From positions 10,762,501-10,826,500 of the forward strand of contig NC_135367.1 in NCBI RefSeq assembly GCF_051622035.1: a stretch of DNA of 64,000 nt, given 5' to 3'. A program made the translations under genes and the position numbers. Source of the stretch: Arctopsyche grandis. Lineage: Eukaryota; Arthropoda; Insecta; Trichoptera; Hydropsychidae. A model generated the notes under the pieces. That model ran no database searches and was not told the origin of the DNA. It saw only the letters and a program-made list of their open reading frames with translations. Positions 23,382 through 35,569 of the stretch are shown piece after piece. Each line of letters starts with the position of its first letter. The first letter of the stretch is position 1.

Positions 23382-24570
23382 TAATAACCATACTAAAACA
23401 CTTGTGAAGAGTCTCGGTGATTACTAGAGGTAGGATAGCCAAGATGCCGCTCATTGTTCCATTGTTGTAAATCCTTTGTAAAAAAGGTTCGGCAAACCTT
23501 TAACAATGCATTTACAACCTTTGAACAATACGCGGCACCCTCTGGGTCCGGGCTTTTGTGATTTCAACAAAATGTCTATACCGCCTAGTTTTTGGACCAG
23601 TCAATTTTTAACTGGTCATGGCCACTTTAACGGCAAGCTCGCATCTATGGGCTTGGTATCTGAATCCTTTTGTCCGTGTTCTTTTCCGGAGCAGGATGCA
23701 GATCATATTCTGTGGTCCTGTCCTGGGATGGAGGCTGAGAGGAGGGTTCTGCTGGACAGCGTCAGGGGTTCTCTCATTGGCCCCCTACATCATGGGGATC
23801 TAATAATGAGTAAAGCATCGTTTAGAGCTTTCGAAAAGTTCGCGGAATGCTTTGGGAAGCTGTGTTCCCCTGGATGCTACTACTCCACTTAATTGCAAAA
23901 GCATTTATGTGTTTGTGTGTGTGTATGTGTGTGTGTGTGTGATTGCGTGCTTATGCACGCATAATCATGCGTACATGTATGTTTACTTGAGGTGTGCGTG
24001 CATTCGCACGGCACATCTCAGGTTTTGTTTCCTACCGCATGCGCGCTTTATGTGTTCATGCTTTGTTGTTAATTTTGTACTTGATTATGTACAGTGTGGT
24101 TTTTTTATTAGAACAGTGATGTGCGGTTGTTCTTGTGCGATATTCATGAACAACCGTCTCGTTCTCCGACGAAAGGGTCTCTTGGACTGTATTCGTCGGG
24201 GGGGTGGTGGCCTCATGTTGAGGGCTTTAAGGGTCAAATTCCGTGACCTTTAAAGCGGGCTTAGTATACCCTTCAGGTATAAACACAGATTACCTAAACA
24301 TAATCTGCTTTAGGTCATCGTCTTTAATTAATATTATGTATTAGATGTATTATGAGCATTTATAAGAATTGTAAATAGGTTTTTGAGCTCTTTTTCCTAT
24401 TACGCTGTACATATTAACATTATAATAATATAATACTATGATTACTAACAAAATTAATTTAAAATTGTAAAATAAAAAAATGATCAGTAGATCAGTAGCT
24501 ATTAAGATAGATATAAGATGTATTGTGAACATAATTCAGTAATAATAAAAAGCATTTAAAAATCAAAATA
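23382..24570 (+). pseudogene. R1/TRAS-like non-LTR retrotransposon, 3' part
   Basis: After the MITE at 23425-23557, an open frame runs to a stop at 23890-23892. It contains a Cys-Cys-His-Cys cluster of the zinc-binding domain that follows reverse transcriptase in R1-type elements (C-P-C...D-H-I-L-W-S-C-P motif near 23673-23736). The 43 bases left of the MITE are in the same frame once the MITE and one target repeat are discounted. A 3' untranslated region with a GT-rich run (23905-23942) follows, ending AAAAAGCATTTAAAAATCAAAAT at about 24570. The reverse transcriptase proper is missing, so the copy is 5'-truncated and dead. Confidence 0.7.
23425..23557. mobile_element. hAT MITE, fifth copy, inserted in a retroelement ORF
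   Basis: 133 bp starting TAGAGGTAGGATAGCC, flanked by GTGATTAC (23417-23424) and GTGATTTC (23558-23565), an 8-bp duplication with one difference. It is closest to the copy at 62729-62861 (shared TAGAGGTAGGATAG). Confidence 0.85.
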
Positions 24571-25249
24571 CACCTTCATGATATGAAAACAGTGCTTACG
24601 TATGTACTTCAATATATGCGAAACCGAGCATGCAAAATAGAAACAATATTACTATATATCAATGGAAAGTCATTTAGTCACGTCGATTGGATTTTCTATA
24701 AATATGGTTATCGTATAGGCGAGGTGGAGTGGGATGGGTTTCTGTATACAGAATATGTGTAGAATACAGATGTCGTATGTATGCGGACCGGAGATTGGCA
24801 GCACATGCAGCATCAAGGCCCGCGCCAGAGCCCGTCAGCTCGTCAGCCCGCTGCGTCACACTCGCAAGGCGCGCCCCACCCAGCGCTTCTCAAACCCCAC
24901 CTCCACACGCCCCCAAACTTTTTCATACATGTAAATATGAAAATTGAAAAAATCGAACGACCGACTTAAAAGTCAACGCGCGCGATTTGTGCAAATAATG
25001 TCCAAATATAACTCTGCGCGACCGTGAATTCTGTCGTGTGGGTAGCAAACAAGGTAGGAAAACTCGCTCGCAACATCGTCGACACCCACACGTCATGCAC
25101 AACCAAATGGCTCGACTCGCATGCATGAAATGAAATCAAAAGTGAAACCAATATGTACAGTATTTTTATCTCGCAAAGGGGTATTTTACGAATTCTATTA
25201 AATTAGGTTAGTTTTGAAATGTGTACTGACTCAATTGGTACTGTATTAG
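24571..25249. other. Non-coding stretch with a GC-rich island
   Basis: Positions 24790-24920 are strikingly GC-rich (CCCGCGCCAGAGCCCGTCAG) and 24960-25120 are CG-containing and look unique. This could be a promoter or first exon, with the orphan exon at 16343 a possible downstream partner on the minus strand. I see no core promoter element or splice donor that proves it. Confidence 0.3.
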
Positions 25250-25506
25250 CAGTGGTTTCACCCTAATGGTTTCCATGGGTTTCCGGAAACCCATTGTTAA
25301 AAATCAAAAGTTTCCGGAAACCGTTATTTAATCTAAAAATTCATATAATTTCTGTCCAAAATTATACAAATCTTGAAAATTTGATGAACTTTCTTGTAAT
25401 AGTGCCTTGGATGAAAAAAAGTATACATACATATATGTATTTTCAAAATAAAATTTTTGAAAAAAATTTGGGAACTCGTTGTTCCAAAATTGGGGTGACA
25501 CCATTG
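25250..25506. mobile_element. Short hAT-like MITE
   Basis: Left end CAGTGGTTTCACCCTAAT and right end ATTGGGGTGACACCATTG are inverted repeats. A small hairpin (GGGTTTCCGGAAACCC) lies near the left end. Flanks TGTATTAG and TGTATGGG are a weak 8-bp duplication. Confidence 0.55.
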
Positions 25507-25540
25507 TGTATGGGTATTTAGTAAGTAGTAACTATTTTAC

Positions 25541-25713
25541 AGTGGTGTCACCCTAATGGTTGCCATGGGTTTCCGGAAACCCGTTGTTAAAAATCAAAAG
25601 TTTCCGGGAACCCGTTATTAAATCTAAAAATTCATATAATTATTGTCAAAAATTATACTAATCTTGAAAATTTGATGAACTTTCTTGTAATAGTGCCTTG
25701 GATGAAAAAAAGT
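25541..25713. mobile_element. Truncated second copy of the preceding MITE
   Basis: Starts CAGTGGTGTCACCCTAATGG and follows the first copy closely for about 170 bp to GATGAAAAAAAGTA, then diverges. The two copies form a direct pair with an offset of about 290 bp. A related left end is at 26059 and a related right end at 27301-27316 (GATGACACCACTG). Confidence 0.6.
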
Positions 25714-26504
25714 AAAAAGTAAATCGTTTGTTACAAGCGACATCCCTTACAGACCCCTTGCAGAAGGAACACGTGTCTTTATATGGCTTCCATGACACAT
25801 ACTCAGTATACGGATATTATCTTCAATAATTAATTTATAAAAAAGAATTCCAGTTAAATAATAAATTAAAAGGAAAAAATAAGATGCGTCACAGAATGAT
25901 ACATTTGTACTGATCCATATGGGAATATATTTAGCTTGCATGTCAGTAATGGAGCTTTTTCAACGAAAATGACTTACCATTTATCAAAACAAACTTTAAA
26001 AAAGCAAATACAATTAAAAACCTTTTTTCCTGTATGTACATATGTACATACGTACATACAGTGCTGTCATCCAGTAGATTTTCCAAGGTTTCCAGAAACC
26101 CTTTATTCAAAAATTTTAATACTGAATGAACTGTATGTATATACTGTTGCTTTTTTTTTTGCTCGCCAGCGTCCCATGAAGCTGCGCCCCCTGTGGCGCC
26201 CCCGCGGGATCTTCAAATCCTTTGAATCGAAAAAAATCGAATCGGCGCCTATGAAACGAAAAAAAAATCGAATGATTTGTTCGATAGCGTCGCGGATTTA
26301 CGAACGAGCAAACGAACGAAGGTTACATATATACAAAGTCTCTTTCCAAATTATATATTTGATAATAGTATAAACTAAATAATAGTGTAATTTTGAGTCT
26401 TAAAGATTATCTGGAGCGTGAATGTTTACTCGTTCATTTACAAAACAACTTAAGCCATTTATATACACATCTAATGACCATTGATTTTTTATTTTTTATC
26501 TTAT
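25714..26504. other. Repeat-derived non-coding stretch
   Basis: Contains a CAGTGCTGTCATCC end at 26059 and, at 26150-26360, the same CGAATCGGCGCCTAT and CAAAGTCTCTTTCC sequences found at 13800-13985. It is therefore probably a further fragment of that Helitron-like family. The open frame at 25936-26373 crosses these repeats and is not a gene. Confidence 0.4.
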
Positions 26505-26890
26505 TTTTATAATAGGAAGGCCTAACAGGTAAACCAAATACGCCTTCCTGGCCAAAAACATTGTACATTTGAAACAAATATTAGTATTATACAAAGTACA
26601 TAAATATAATACATATCAATTAATATCCACAGAGACATTTATGGTCAAATTTGAAAATTTTTAGCATTTTATACAATTCAGTGACACTCGAGATTTTGCG
26701 AGAAAATGGGCAAGGTTGCCAATTAGTTAGAACGGTTTCAATGATAATCAGATAACTCGGCAAACTCTGAGAGGAAACGATCGACCTGGAGTCACAAATC
26801 CAAGGTCTGGCCAGCAGAAACCAGTAGGATATGAGCCCGTGACCACTCTGTTCAAAACATTATATGCTAACCACTAGTCTCTTCTGCTGC
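26505..26890 (-). mobile_element. tRNA-derived SINE, reverse orientation, complete 3' tail
   Basis: The left end carries the complement of the family tail (GGAAGGCCTAACAGGTAAAC...CGCCTTCC). The body has CGATCGACCTGGAGTCACAA, and the right end complements to box B and box A (CTAACCACTAGTCTC). It lies between related CAGTG/CACTG MITE ends at 26059 and 27316, so it may be nested in a larger element. Confidence 0.7.
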
Positions 26891-28410
26891 TTGCAATAAA
26901 TTAAAGTTATTGTGAAGTTGCAATAAATTAAACTTAATCTATCGAGCATCACCCGTAAAAAAAATTCGTCACGTTGGTTATTTGATGATTGTTTGTGACA
27001 CATACCAACAGCCAATCACATGTGCTGACGTTTTATTTTATTTGTTCTTTTGTTTTTGTAATTCTGTACAACACCACCATATTGCGCATTCTGTTATTCG
27101 AGTTCAAATTCGCATTAACGTCTCTTCAGAGATGAAATGATAAGAGAGCGGCAACAATCGAATTCGATAATTAGATCTTTTCACTTCGTCTATTTCAAAA
27201 ATTCATTTTTATCGAGAGCACAAATGTGTGCACCAAGCCACTGGTAATGTATGTATGTATATTGGAAGAATTTTTCTTTCGAAGCACGTTATTAGGGAAA
27301 TTGGATGACACCACTGTCAGTACATGTATGTAGTCGTTTTATAGGTCACCCTAATGATTGTTTTACATATTTATGTGGACGATGAGATTTGCACAAACTT
27401 CCCTACTTAAATACGTTCAGCCTAAAATAAATGCATCATTATCATTGCTGTGACCATTGTAACCTTAGTCATTGAATGATATAATTTTATCACTGCGTGC
27501 ACTATTTGATTTTTAGTTCAAATTGAAATCCAATAGGTGGCAGTTGCTATGCGACGATTCATTTGTTTATGTCGGTGAGGTTATGTGCTATTGTAAAAGT
27601 ATGTGGGTAGTAGTATGCGGTGTGGAGTGCACGTGTCCCTCCGACGACAACAGAGAGTAGAAGAGACGAAACGGGGAGACGAGGAGGGTCTTTGAGAGGC
27701 TGAGGCGAGTTACTAGCACTAGTCGGTCGCATGCGAGGAGTACGAGGAGCCAGCGACCAGCCCAGTTTGAATTCCGTCGGACCAAAGCACACTACATGGG
27801 TCGACAACTCAAATTACACTTGCTCGGTCTACGTATTTTGTCAAAATTGCAAAAAATATCTGATACATATTTCATTCGATTTGATATGAATAGCTTGATA
27901 TAATAACGTGTCAGTTGTATATCACGACGGCTAAGTATTGATGATGAATGTATTTTTTCTAAAGTATCGTATTATTGTTGCCTAATATAATGTTCGTGCA
28001 ATCAGTGTTTTATTGAATTTGTGTAATTTCTTATTAACACAAAAAGTATATATGTATTTAAGTACATACTTATTTGGAAATAATTTGCATATGTACAGTA
28101 ACGTGCAGAGAAATCGCATCACTTTCAATTGTTCGATTTTTTTTAAATTACATGAAGCTATACACGAGTTTTTTTGGTTTTATTATTTGATTTCAACTAT
28201 TTAACATGTTTTACGATTAAAAAAGATTATTTATATTTTTAAATTAAGGCGAGATACGAATTTTAAAAACACATGCAAAATAGGGCATTTTTCTTATATG
28301 TATTTCAAATGTCTCTAGCTAAAATAATATTACAGTAAATATTTTTCTATGAATTAAAATACATAGGCAATGGACATATGACAACAATAAATAGTAATAT
28401 AATAATTACT
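26891..28410. other. Non-coding stretch with a unique GC-richer block
   Basis: Positions 27540-27830 are GC-richer than the flanks and not recognisably repetitive. Open frames on the minus strand (27559-27807, 27588-27785) lack domains. The block may be an untranslated first exon or promoter. The remainder is AT-rich. Confidence 0.3.
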
Positions 28411-28615
28411 AGACAAACGTCTTGCTTCTATGACGGGATGGATACCTGCCGGCAGGGACAATACGACTTTTTTTAGTATGTCGTCCGAAATTTCTGCAAA
28501 CCATACATTTTCAACAGTTTTTTTAATTCATAATTTGCCCCAGGGTGTTGTTTTTATTCCCTTTGCTTTATAATAGCTTGTAAATATTCGATAGGTTGTA
28601 AGTCGGGACTATTGT
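28411..28615 (-). pseudogene. Tc1-like transposase C-terminal remnant
   Basis: On the minus strand one frame reads SPDLQPIEYL, the conserved motif around the last catalytic acidic residue of Tc1/mariner transposases. After a frameshift, the family's usual C-terminal stretch (FAEISDDILKKVV, then a proline-containing tail) follows. There is at least one stop and one frameshift, so it is dead. Its upstream side is interrupted by the MITE at 28624-28949. Confidence 0.65.
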
Positions 28616-28623
28616 ACTATACA

Positions 28624-28949
28624 CAGGAGCGTCATTTGGGAGGGGCTGGGGTGAGCACCCGCCCTCTCCCGCTAGATTTGAACGGAACTATTTACGTTGT
28701 TTAATGTATTATTATGAATTTGAATTAAAATACCTAAACACTGTTGTTTGTCTTGCTTTGAAAGATATTTGTAAAATTCGTTTATCCCACAAACCAAATT
28801 GTTGAAAAGGATTGCCTTTATATTACTGAAAAAAATTCATATACGCTCATTTTTTTGTATAATAGCCTCCCCCCCCCCCTAGAAAGTCATTCCTTACGGG
28901 TCCAAAATCCCCCCCCCCCCCCTTAGGAAAAGCTGAAATGACGCCCCTG
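28624..28949. mobile_element. hAT-like MITE with perfect 8-bp target duplication
   Basis: The 326-bp element runs from CAGGAGCGTCATTTGGGAGG to GAAATGACGCCCCTG. ACTATACA flanks it exactly on both sides (28616-28623 and 28950-28957). Two long C-runs lie near 28869 and 28911. Same family as the nested element at 11353-11983. Confidence 0.85.
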
Positions 28950-29449
28950 ACTATACATATGCATGGTATTTTGTTTGCATTTGGTCACCAGTACGGTCAA
29001 CGAGCCACTACAGCCCGATTGTTAAATCAGCCGCCACTGACTGATTGTTAAATCCAGAGAAATGTAATATTAATAGAAGTGGCTTTAGGTGTTTTAGTTG
29101 TTGTCAAGTGACATTCTGTCCACGGACAGATCTAAATAATTTTAGCATCAGTCGTATTTGACGCTTGGTGCTCGACGTATGTCCGATAAAAACTTCTCTG
29201 TTTGTTTATATTACTCGCAAGATGGGCAAGCATCGGTAAAAATTGCACAATACATTCAAAAACACACAATAAACAACATGGGATACATTTTTATAAGTAA
29301 ATTGATCCGATTGTATTCCGTGCGATGTAGCGTATTTATAGAGACGTACCGCGTAAAATTGACAACAATTATTTATTCGTAAGGGCTCCTCTATTCTTAT
29401 TGGTTATTACATTTCTCTGGTTAAATCACGCCGTTTCCGACCCGAATTG
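28950..29449. other. Upstream region of the presumed Axud1 promoter
   Basis: A mostly single-copy-looking, moderately AT-rich stretch. No gene is supported, and the 74-codon frame at 29158-29382 has no recognisable domain. It may carry upstream regulatory sequence for the transcript starting near 29480. Confidence 0.35.
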
Positions 29450-29456
29450 TATAAAA
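29450..29456 (+). promoter_or_regulatory. TATA box candidate (TATAAAA)
   Basis: TATAAAA sits at the transition into the GC-richer block that ends in a splice donor at 30097. A start site near 29480-29495 would be at a normal distance. The assignment rests on position and sequence only. Confidence 0.4.
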
Positions 29457-29479
29457 CGAACCTAGATCAAAATTCTCTT

Positions 29480-30097
29480 TCTCTCCACCTCCCAGTTACC
29501 CAGAGTTTGAGACCGAAGGAGAACATATCTGAAAAAAACAAAATGAGGCATGATTAATTGAAACGATGGATGTATGTGCAATACAATGTGGTTTGGAACC
29601 CCTGAGTCCGCATAGTAGAGCTAGTGTCTAGTAAAGTAGTGGTAGTAGTGTCAGTGTGTAGTGGTGGTGGTAGTGGTAGTGTGAGTTTACTGGCGGCTGT
29701 CGGCTGTCGGCTGTCGGCTGTTGGCTGTCGGCTGGCGGCTTTCGGCCCACAACAGCCACAGCCACAGCCACTTTTGTTCCCCTGCGAGCTTCGTCAGTTG
29801 CGCGCCGTCGCTTGTGCGGTGCGGACGCCCCTCCGTTGTTGTCGCTCTTTCGCTACTATCGTCACCAACAGCCAATACTGCTTTCAGTGTAACGTGTCGC
29901 ATTCGCACTCGCACTCGCACTCGCTCTCATCCGCCATACAAAACTGAGACACGGCTCGGTCGAAGAAGAGATGGTCGGAGGCGCCGCAGACCTCGAGCTC
30001 GCCCCCCTCTACTCCTGACCCTCCTCAGACGCCCTCATCCCCACCCCCACCCTACAATACTCTTCGAATCGACTTCACTTCTTCGCCCATTCTTCAG
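29480..30097 (+). other. Presumed 5' untranslated first exon of Axud1/CSRNP
   Basis: This block is GC-richer than the flanks. It holds tandem CGGCTGT heptamers (29694-29740), CAGCCA repeats (29754-29770) and GCACTC hexamers (29902-29925). It ends ATTCTTCAG followed by GTAACT, a good donor. The next plus-strand acceptor that leads into a clear coding exon is TTTTCTTTTCAG at 41706-41717. The open frames inside are low-complexity and I do not treat them as coding. The link to Axud1 is inferred from strand, order and splice signals. It could instead belong to another transcript. Confidence 0.45.
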
Positions 30098-33000
30098 GTA
30101 ACTACATATTCACATTTACCACTATTTCTGTATCTGTATGCACTCTCACCAGCGACCGACACTGCCACATTCGTTGTAAACATCGCTCACTTCATTGAGC
30201 AAATTTTGTACGTGCGGTCGCTCCGAGTTCTCCTTTGCAACTGTCAAATGGGCTATTTTTTTTCATTCTTTTGTTTTGTTTTTTTTTTTATTTAATTTTT
30301 TTTTTTTTTTGTTCTTAAATACATATGCATAGTGTTCAAATTTGAATTTATTTCTTATGGTTGTTAATACACGTATGTATGTATGTGTGCGTGCGTTTTT
30401 TTTTTATCTATTGTCAGATGAACATGTTTCGTTTTTTTCTGTGTGACGTTTGTTGTTATAAGTATTATTATCGCCCAAGTGTTGGGAAAATCGTTTTTCG
30501 CGCGCGTTTATAGTCTTTAGTGTGTCGGTGTGTAAACGCGTACAGTTTTAGAAACTGCGCGTGTCGTATCCGCGTCTACGCTCGTCCGACTGTGGGTCGC
30601 GTTCGTTCTCATTTTATACACACATACATACATACATATGTCGTGCTTTATTTTCCAATGAGAAAATGGCGATTAGTATTAATTTTCGTTTTAAATTTGA
30701 CTAAGTAAAGTTTCCGAACGATAATGTCCTCTAAATGGGTCGCGAGCACTCCTCGTGTCGCTTACATTATCGTAGTTTCGTTATCTTTTGAGATTAAAAC
30801 TAGTATTTAATTTTATTTTTGATGTGGAGTTTAAATCCCCTTTTTTATTTATGACAATAACTTATACTGAAAGCGTTGACAGTGAAATTTAAAATTTGTA
30901 CAAGTTTTCCGCGCAATGCGCACTATGAAAATTCGTCTTATCGGTAACTGTCCGTTATCTACCCCTGTAATGATTGATTTTTTTTTTTGTATGTATTCAA
31001 TTATAAAATCAAATTTGATTTTTGTTTTTTTAATACTTTTCATTTTCATTCTTGCGTATTTTTTGTTATTATGTATTTGAAAAAAAAAAAGCATAATTCT
31101 GATACCACATTAAAAAATAATTACTGTCGTGTAGCCATAAGCATTAGATGCACAATGAAACTAAATATCTCGAGATAAAATAGTATTGACACTAATTGGA
31201 AGATGACAGTGTGTCCGTTGATCAAATAATCAACCTTGACTTATCTTGATGTATTCTTCATTGACTTCTGAAAAATTTTAATCAACCATAGATTTATTTT
31301 TTCACCATATTTCGACGCAAAATATCGTAAAAAACCTAAATAATCTAAAGTTTTCTTAATTCACTTTGTCATTTCTCAGGTTCAAGCAAGAAAAAACCTT
31401 TCGATGTCTATGTTTACAGTATTCATTAATTTGTATCGTAACGTATTGTGCATTGTATACTTCTCACAATGAGACACTCAAGAAACTATTTTTTATACGC
31501 AAACTATCAAAGGTTGAGTGCATATTTAACTCGGTAACCGCATTTGAGTCACTAACTATGCAGAAACATATTCTTCGATGAAAAACTTACGCTCGATGGA
31601 TGATTATTCAATTTATAAAAATGCAGTCCGTCATTTTACGCGCTTTTTAATTGAAATATGATATTTTGTATATATTTCTCTGAATTTATTTCTAAATAAT
31701 TTATTGTAATAGTAATTTCTAAATTAACTTAGGAAGAGGAGTCATCGATGTTCGACCTTTAAATCAACCCCGCCCCTTTTCCCGACCCTGTTAACGAATG
31801 CTTTTAAATTATCCTTAATTAACACCCAAAATATTAACTTTTATGTATTTTTGAATTTCATCCCTTTTTTTTACTTTTTATGCAAACAAATCCGTATTTG
31901 ATACGTTTTTAATTGACGTAAAAAATCAGCAAATGTAACAGCGATCATTTCAAAATGTAATATACTTGCCTACTTTATATAAAATTAAAGACCGGGAAAA
32001 TCGCATTATTCAACAAAGACCACTGAAATAGTAATTAATTAATCGCAGATAATTGTGTTTGTATACTTTCAGGCGTAGATAAAGTAACAACGAAGCCAAC
32101 CGTTCGCATATTGACTGATAATATTGAATATTATTAAATTGTTTAATATAATCATTTTTTATTATATGTACATATATATTTTAACGTTATAAACTTTCCA
32201 GTTGAAAAGTATGAGTATGGAAACTCGCTTGTGCTGAAGACTCGACCTTCGATAGCAGAACGTTCGAAGCGCGCTCACTATTGATCATGTGTCCCTATAT
32301 TTAAATACTAAAAAAAAACATTCATAATTTGTCATAAATTCGATATAAAATGGCTGTAGGACACCAACGACACGTCGAAACGGGGAACGTATTGAACTTT
32401 GCAAATTGAGGTTAAACTTGTGTCCTTTGAAAGGATTGTTAACGTCTGAAAATACTTGAGTACTCAATTCATTACATGCCACGTGCTATTATATGTGGCT
32501 AATTTTACTTCGTGTCGAAATGTAATAAGATTTTTTTAATATTTTAAATTGAGGTAATTTTCCATCGGCCGATATCGGAAACTTGCTTGTGGCATTATTT
32601 TTTTTTTTTGTATTGTTAATTTATTGCAAAAAATACTATCGGTTCGGTTATGAATCGTGTTTCATATTTATAACGTTACATTTTTTTAATTATACGCTTT
32701 AAATTAATAAATGTATTAATTATTAGCTGCCGTATTATTGATTTAAAACTGCGTTAATAAGATGCGGTAAAAATGTTATGAATGTCGGATGTCGGTCAAC
32801 CGGAAATGGTATTTGTTTTATTCTCGTATCGTTTGTCATTTCAGTTACATATCTGCTATTATATCGATTTTTATACAATGCTTCAGCGAGCAAAATATTT
32901 ATTTTTTTCTGCTTTCTTAACAATATATGTAATCTGATTTCAATTACTATCCAATCCACTCTTGGCGAAGAACTTGTGTGTGCTGCAATTTGTCGATATG

Positions 33001-33678
33001 CATACATTCATATGTACCAGGTGCATACAATGTGTGTAGAAAGTATAGCAAAAACGTGCATGAACAAGACGCGATGAAATTATAAGGACCGAAAGTGATG
33101 CTTTCATCAATATTATTTTTATTGTTATATAAAAGTGCTTATTCAGATAGATAACGGTCGTACTATCGTGAAACTGCAACAGAAGGTGGACGATAAGATT
33201 ACATAAATATTTTCGAGCCCATATTTTTATATATGTATATTCAACTTGTGTGGTATCCATTGATATTTCAACGGATGGTTTTGGAAAGGAATTTATGAAC
33301 ATGAAGCACACTCCAGGCTATTGTCTCTAGCAGTTTCAGTATGCATAACCATTGCGGTTAATTTGCATATAAATATGTATCTAAACTATATTATTGTGTT
33401 CATTATTTAATGTTGCCCTCGCCACCCCCTCGCTGCCCTCTCATTCCATCCCCGCACGCTCGCCCGGATGTCAGCCCTTATGAGCATACGTATGTGTCGT
33501 CGTCGGTGGTCCCTTCTGTGTTCTAACGTACTCGCAGTATATAAAATAATATTTTTCAAAATTTATTCCATCCCCGGCTGTTCACCTTAAAATCAGCAGT
33601 ATGTGTGTTTTTGTTAGTAGTCTCGGCGTGATCTATTTGATTCTTATGAACTCATTATAGTTCGTACATATGTATATC

Positions 33679-34137
33679 CAGGGGCGGTTCGGCTTTAAGA
33701 GAAACCGGGGAACTGCCCCACACACATTTCTTCTAACCAAAAAGAATAGAAATTTTGTATTTTGTTGGTGACTCGTCAAAATTTAACACGTGTTTATTTA
33801 TTCAGCTCACCATGCGGTGAGCGGAACCGGTTTGTAATTCAGTTCGGGGCAGTTGATTATCTGTCGTCGTCCCGTGGTCGCCAGCTTCAGTTTAGTTGCT
33901 ACTCTGGTACTTGCAAATGGTACTGAGTGTAGACCGTTTAATTTAATTAAATATTTTTTATTAATCACATTTTTGCTTTTTTAGGACACATAACGAAGGA
34001 AGTCGATAAAGTAATTTTTCTTGCATAAAATGTTACTAAAAATGTATTAAGTTTTTTTTATGAAAAAAATTATATGTAGGGGGTTGGTTTTTTCCTCCTC
34101 GTACCCCACCTGATTTTAATGTCACGAGCCGCCCCTG
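33679..34137. mobile_element. hAT-like MITE with CAGGGGCGG ends
   Basis: Left end CAGGGGCGGTTCGGC and right end GTCACGAGCCGCCCCTG are inverted repeats. Subterminal GAACTGCCCCAC and a tract of GGGG...CCCC are typical of such elements. I found no convincing target duplication. Confidence 0.55.
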
Positions 34138-34630
34138 CAGACTTCCCTTCCTTTTTTATACATTATATACATATGTATATATATATATTATATATGCTTA
34201 CTAGAACCAACCCACGTAAGTAAATCGTCGACATCCACAACTTCGGTCTACTTAAAATTTAAAAATAAACAAGCATTGTTTATTTATGATTTGAAATTTT
34301 TACCATTGTCCAAAAAAAGTTGTTTCAAAAAATTGCACATGTGGGTTGGTTTCATTGAGCGGAATTGCGACCGTATGAAAATGCACGTTATGAAAGCCCG
34401 TTCGCGGAAAAGTGTAATATTATAATATATGCAGCATTTTCTCGGAATTTTCCCACAATTCATATTAATGGAAAATACTTTCCAAAATTAAAAAAATGTA
34501 TGTAAATATGTAATATATAGTATATAAATGGATATTCGCTAACAGATTAATTTGCAAGAGTGAATGTAGGTACATATACAATGTATGTATGTACATATAT
34601 GTGAAGACACTCCCTTCACACATATAATGG

Positions 34631-35569
34631 TGCTTACGGACTAAACCAACGACGATTTTGGGCCAACTTTTTAACAAGCAGTAGCGTACAAAATATCGAA
34701 ATAAAAATTAAATTTTAAAATTGAAATTAAATATCAAAATCAAGCTAAAGAGCGAGATTGAGCTAAAATTAGATCATCGTTGATGTTTTGAATTACGACG
34801 ATGCGCATTTAAAACCAGAGAAATATTATAATTTCTCTGCTTACGAGCGAAAAAAAAATATTGTTAAAGTCGTCACGAGATGTTACTGTATTTCTACCGT
34901 CGACGATCGATAAAAAAAAACAATTCATAAAAAAACGCGGTGTCGGATGTCGGTGATTTGTCTAAGGGTTTTTTTTCTGTCGTCGAAATAAAATTAATAA
35001 TCACACATTATCCGATAAAATGTACCTCTGAAATGATTTAATTAATTGATTTATTTCGACGAGAGAAACAATTGAAGACTAAAAAAAATTCGTTTGATAA
35101 ACCGACAACATACCGGGTTGGGACCATCGCTCGGTCACCCATACTTATACATGAGATATTCTCAGTAACTGCGCATTACGGGGATAATAAATTAAAAATA
35201 ATAATTCTTTGATTTTTTTTTTTGATCTTAGTGCGTATCTTCGTAAGTCAAAACATCTTCGACAAACAAAAGTCGAGGATTACCTGCATGTGATTGTTGA
35301 TGATCTAATTTTAGGTCAATCTCGAAAATTTATTTAAATTGGGCATGTTCTGTTTTAACTTTCAATATTTTATTTTAATTTTAATATATTGATTATAATT
35401 TTATTTTGATATTTGAATTTAATTTTAATATAATAATAATATTTTTAATTTTAATATTTAATTTCAATTTTTAAATTTAATTTTTATTTCGATATTTTTA
35501 CGCTACTGGTTTTATCCTGCTGGTTAAAACGTTGGACCAAAATCGTCGTTGGTTTGGTCCGTACGCAGC
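34631..35569. repeat. Long foldback element, arms over 100 bp
   Basis: TGCTTACGGACTAAACCAAC at the left matches the complement of GGTTTGGTCCGTACGCAGCA at the right. Pairing continues through AACGACGATTTTGG, CAGTAGCGT and an AT-rich tract (AAATATCGAAATAAAAATTAA). The centre (about 34800-35270) includes a diverged interior with no reading frame. Confidence 0.65.

Noticed and set aside
29624-29947. 107-codon frame in the GC-rich block, and overlapping frames on both strands
   Set aside because: Composed of translated heptamer and hexamer repeats. More likely untranslated leader.
32940-33311. 123-codon minus-strand frame in the presumed intron
   Set aside because: No recognisable domain, AT-driven composition, and an overlapping plus-strand frame of similar length.
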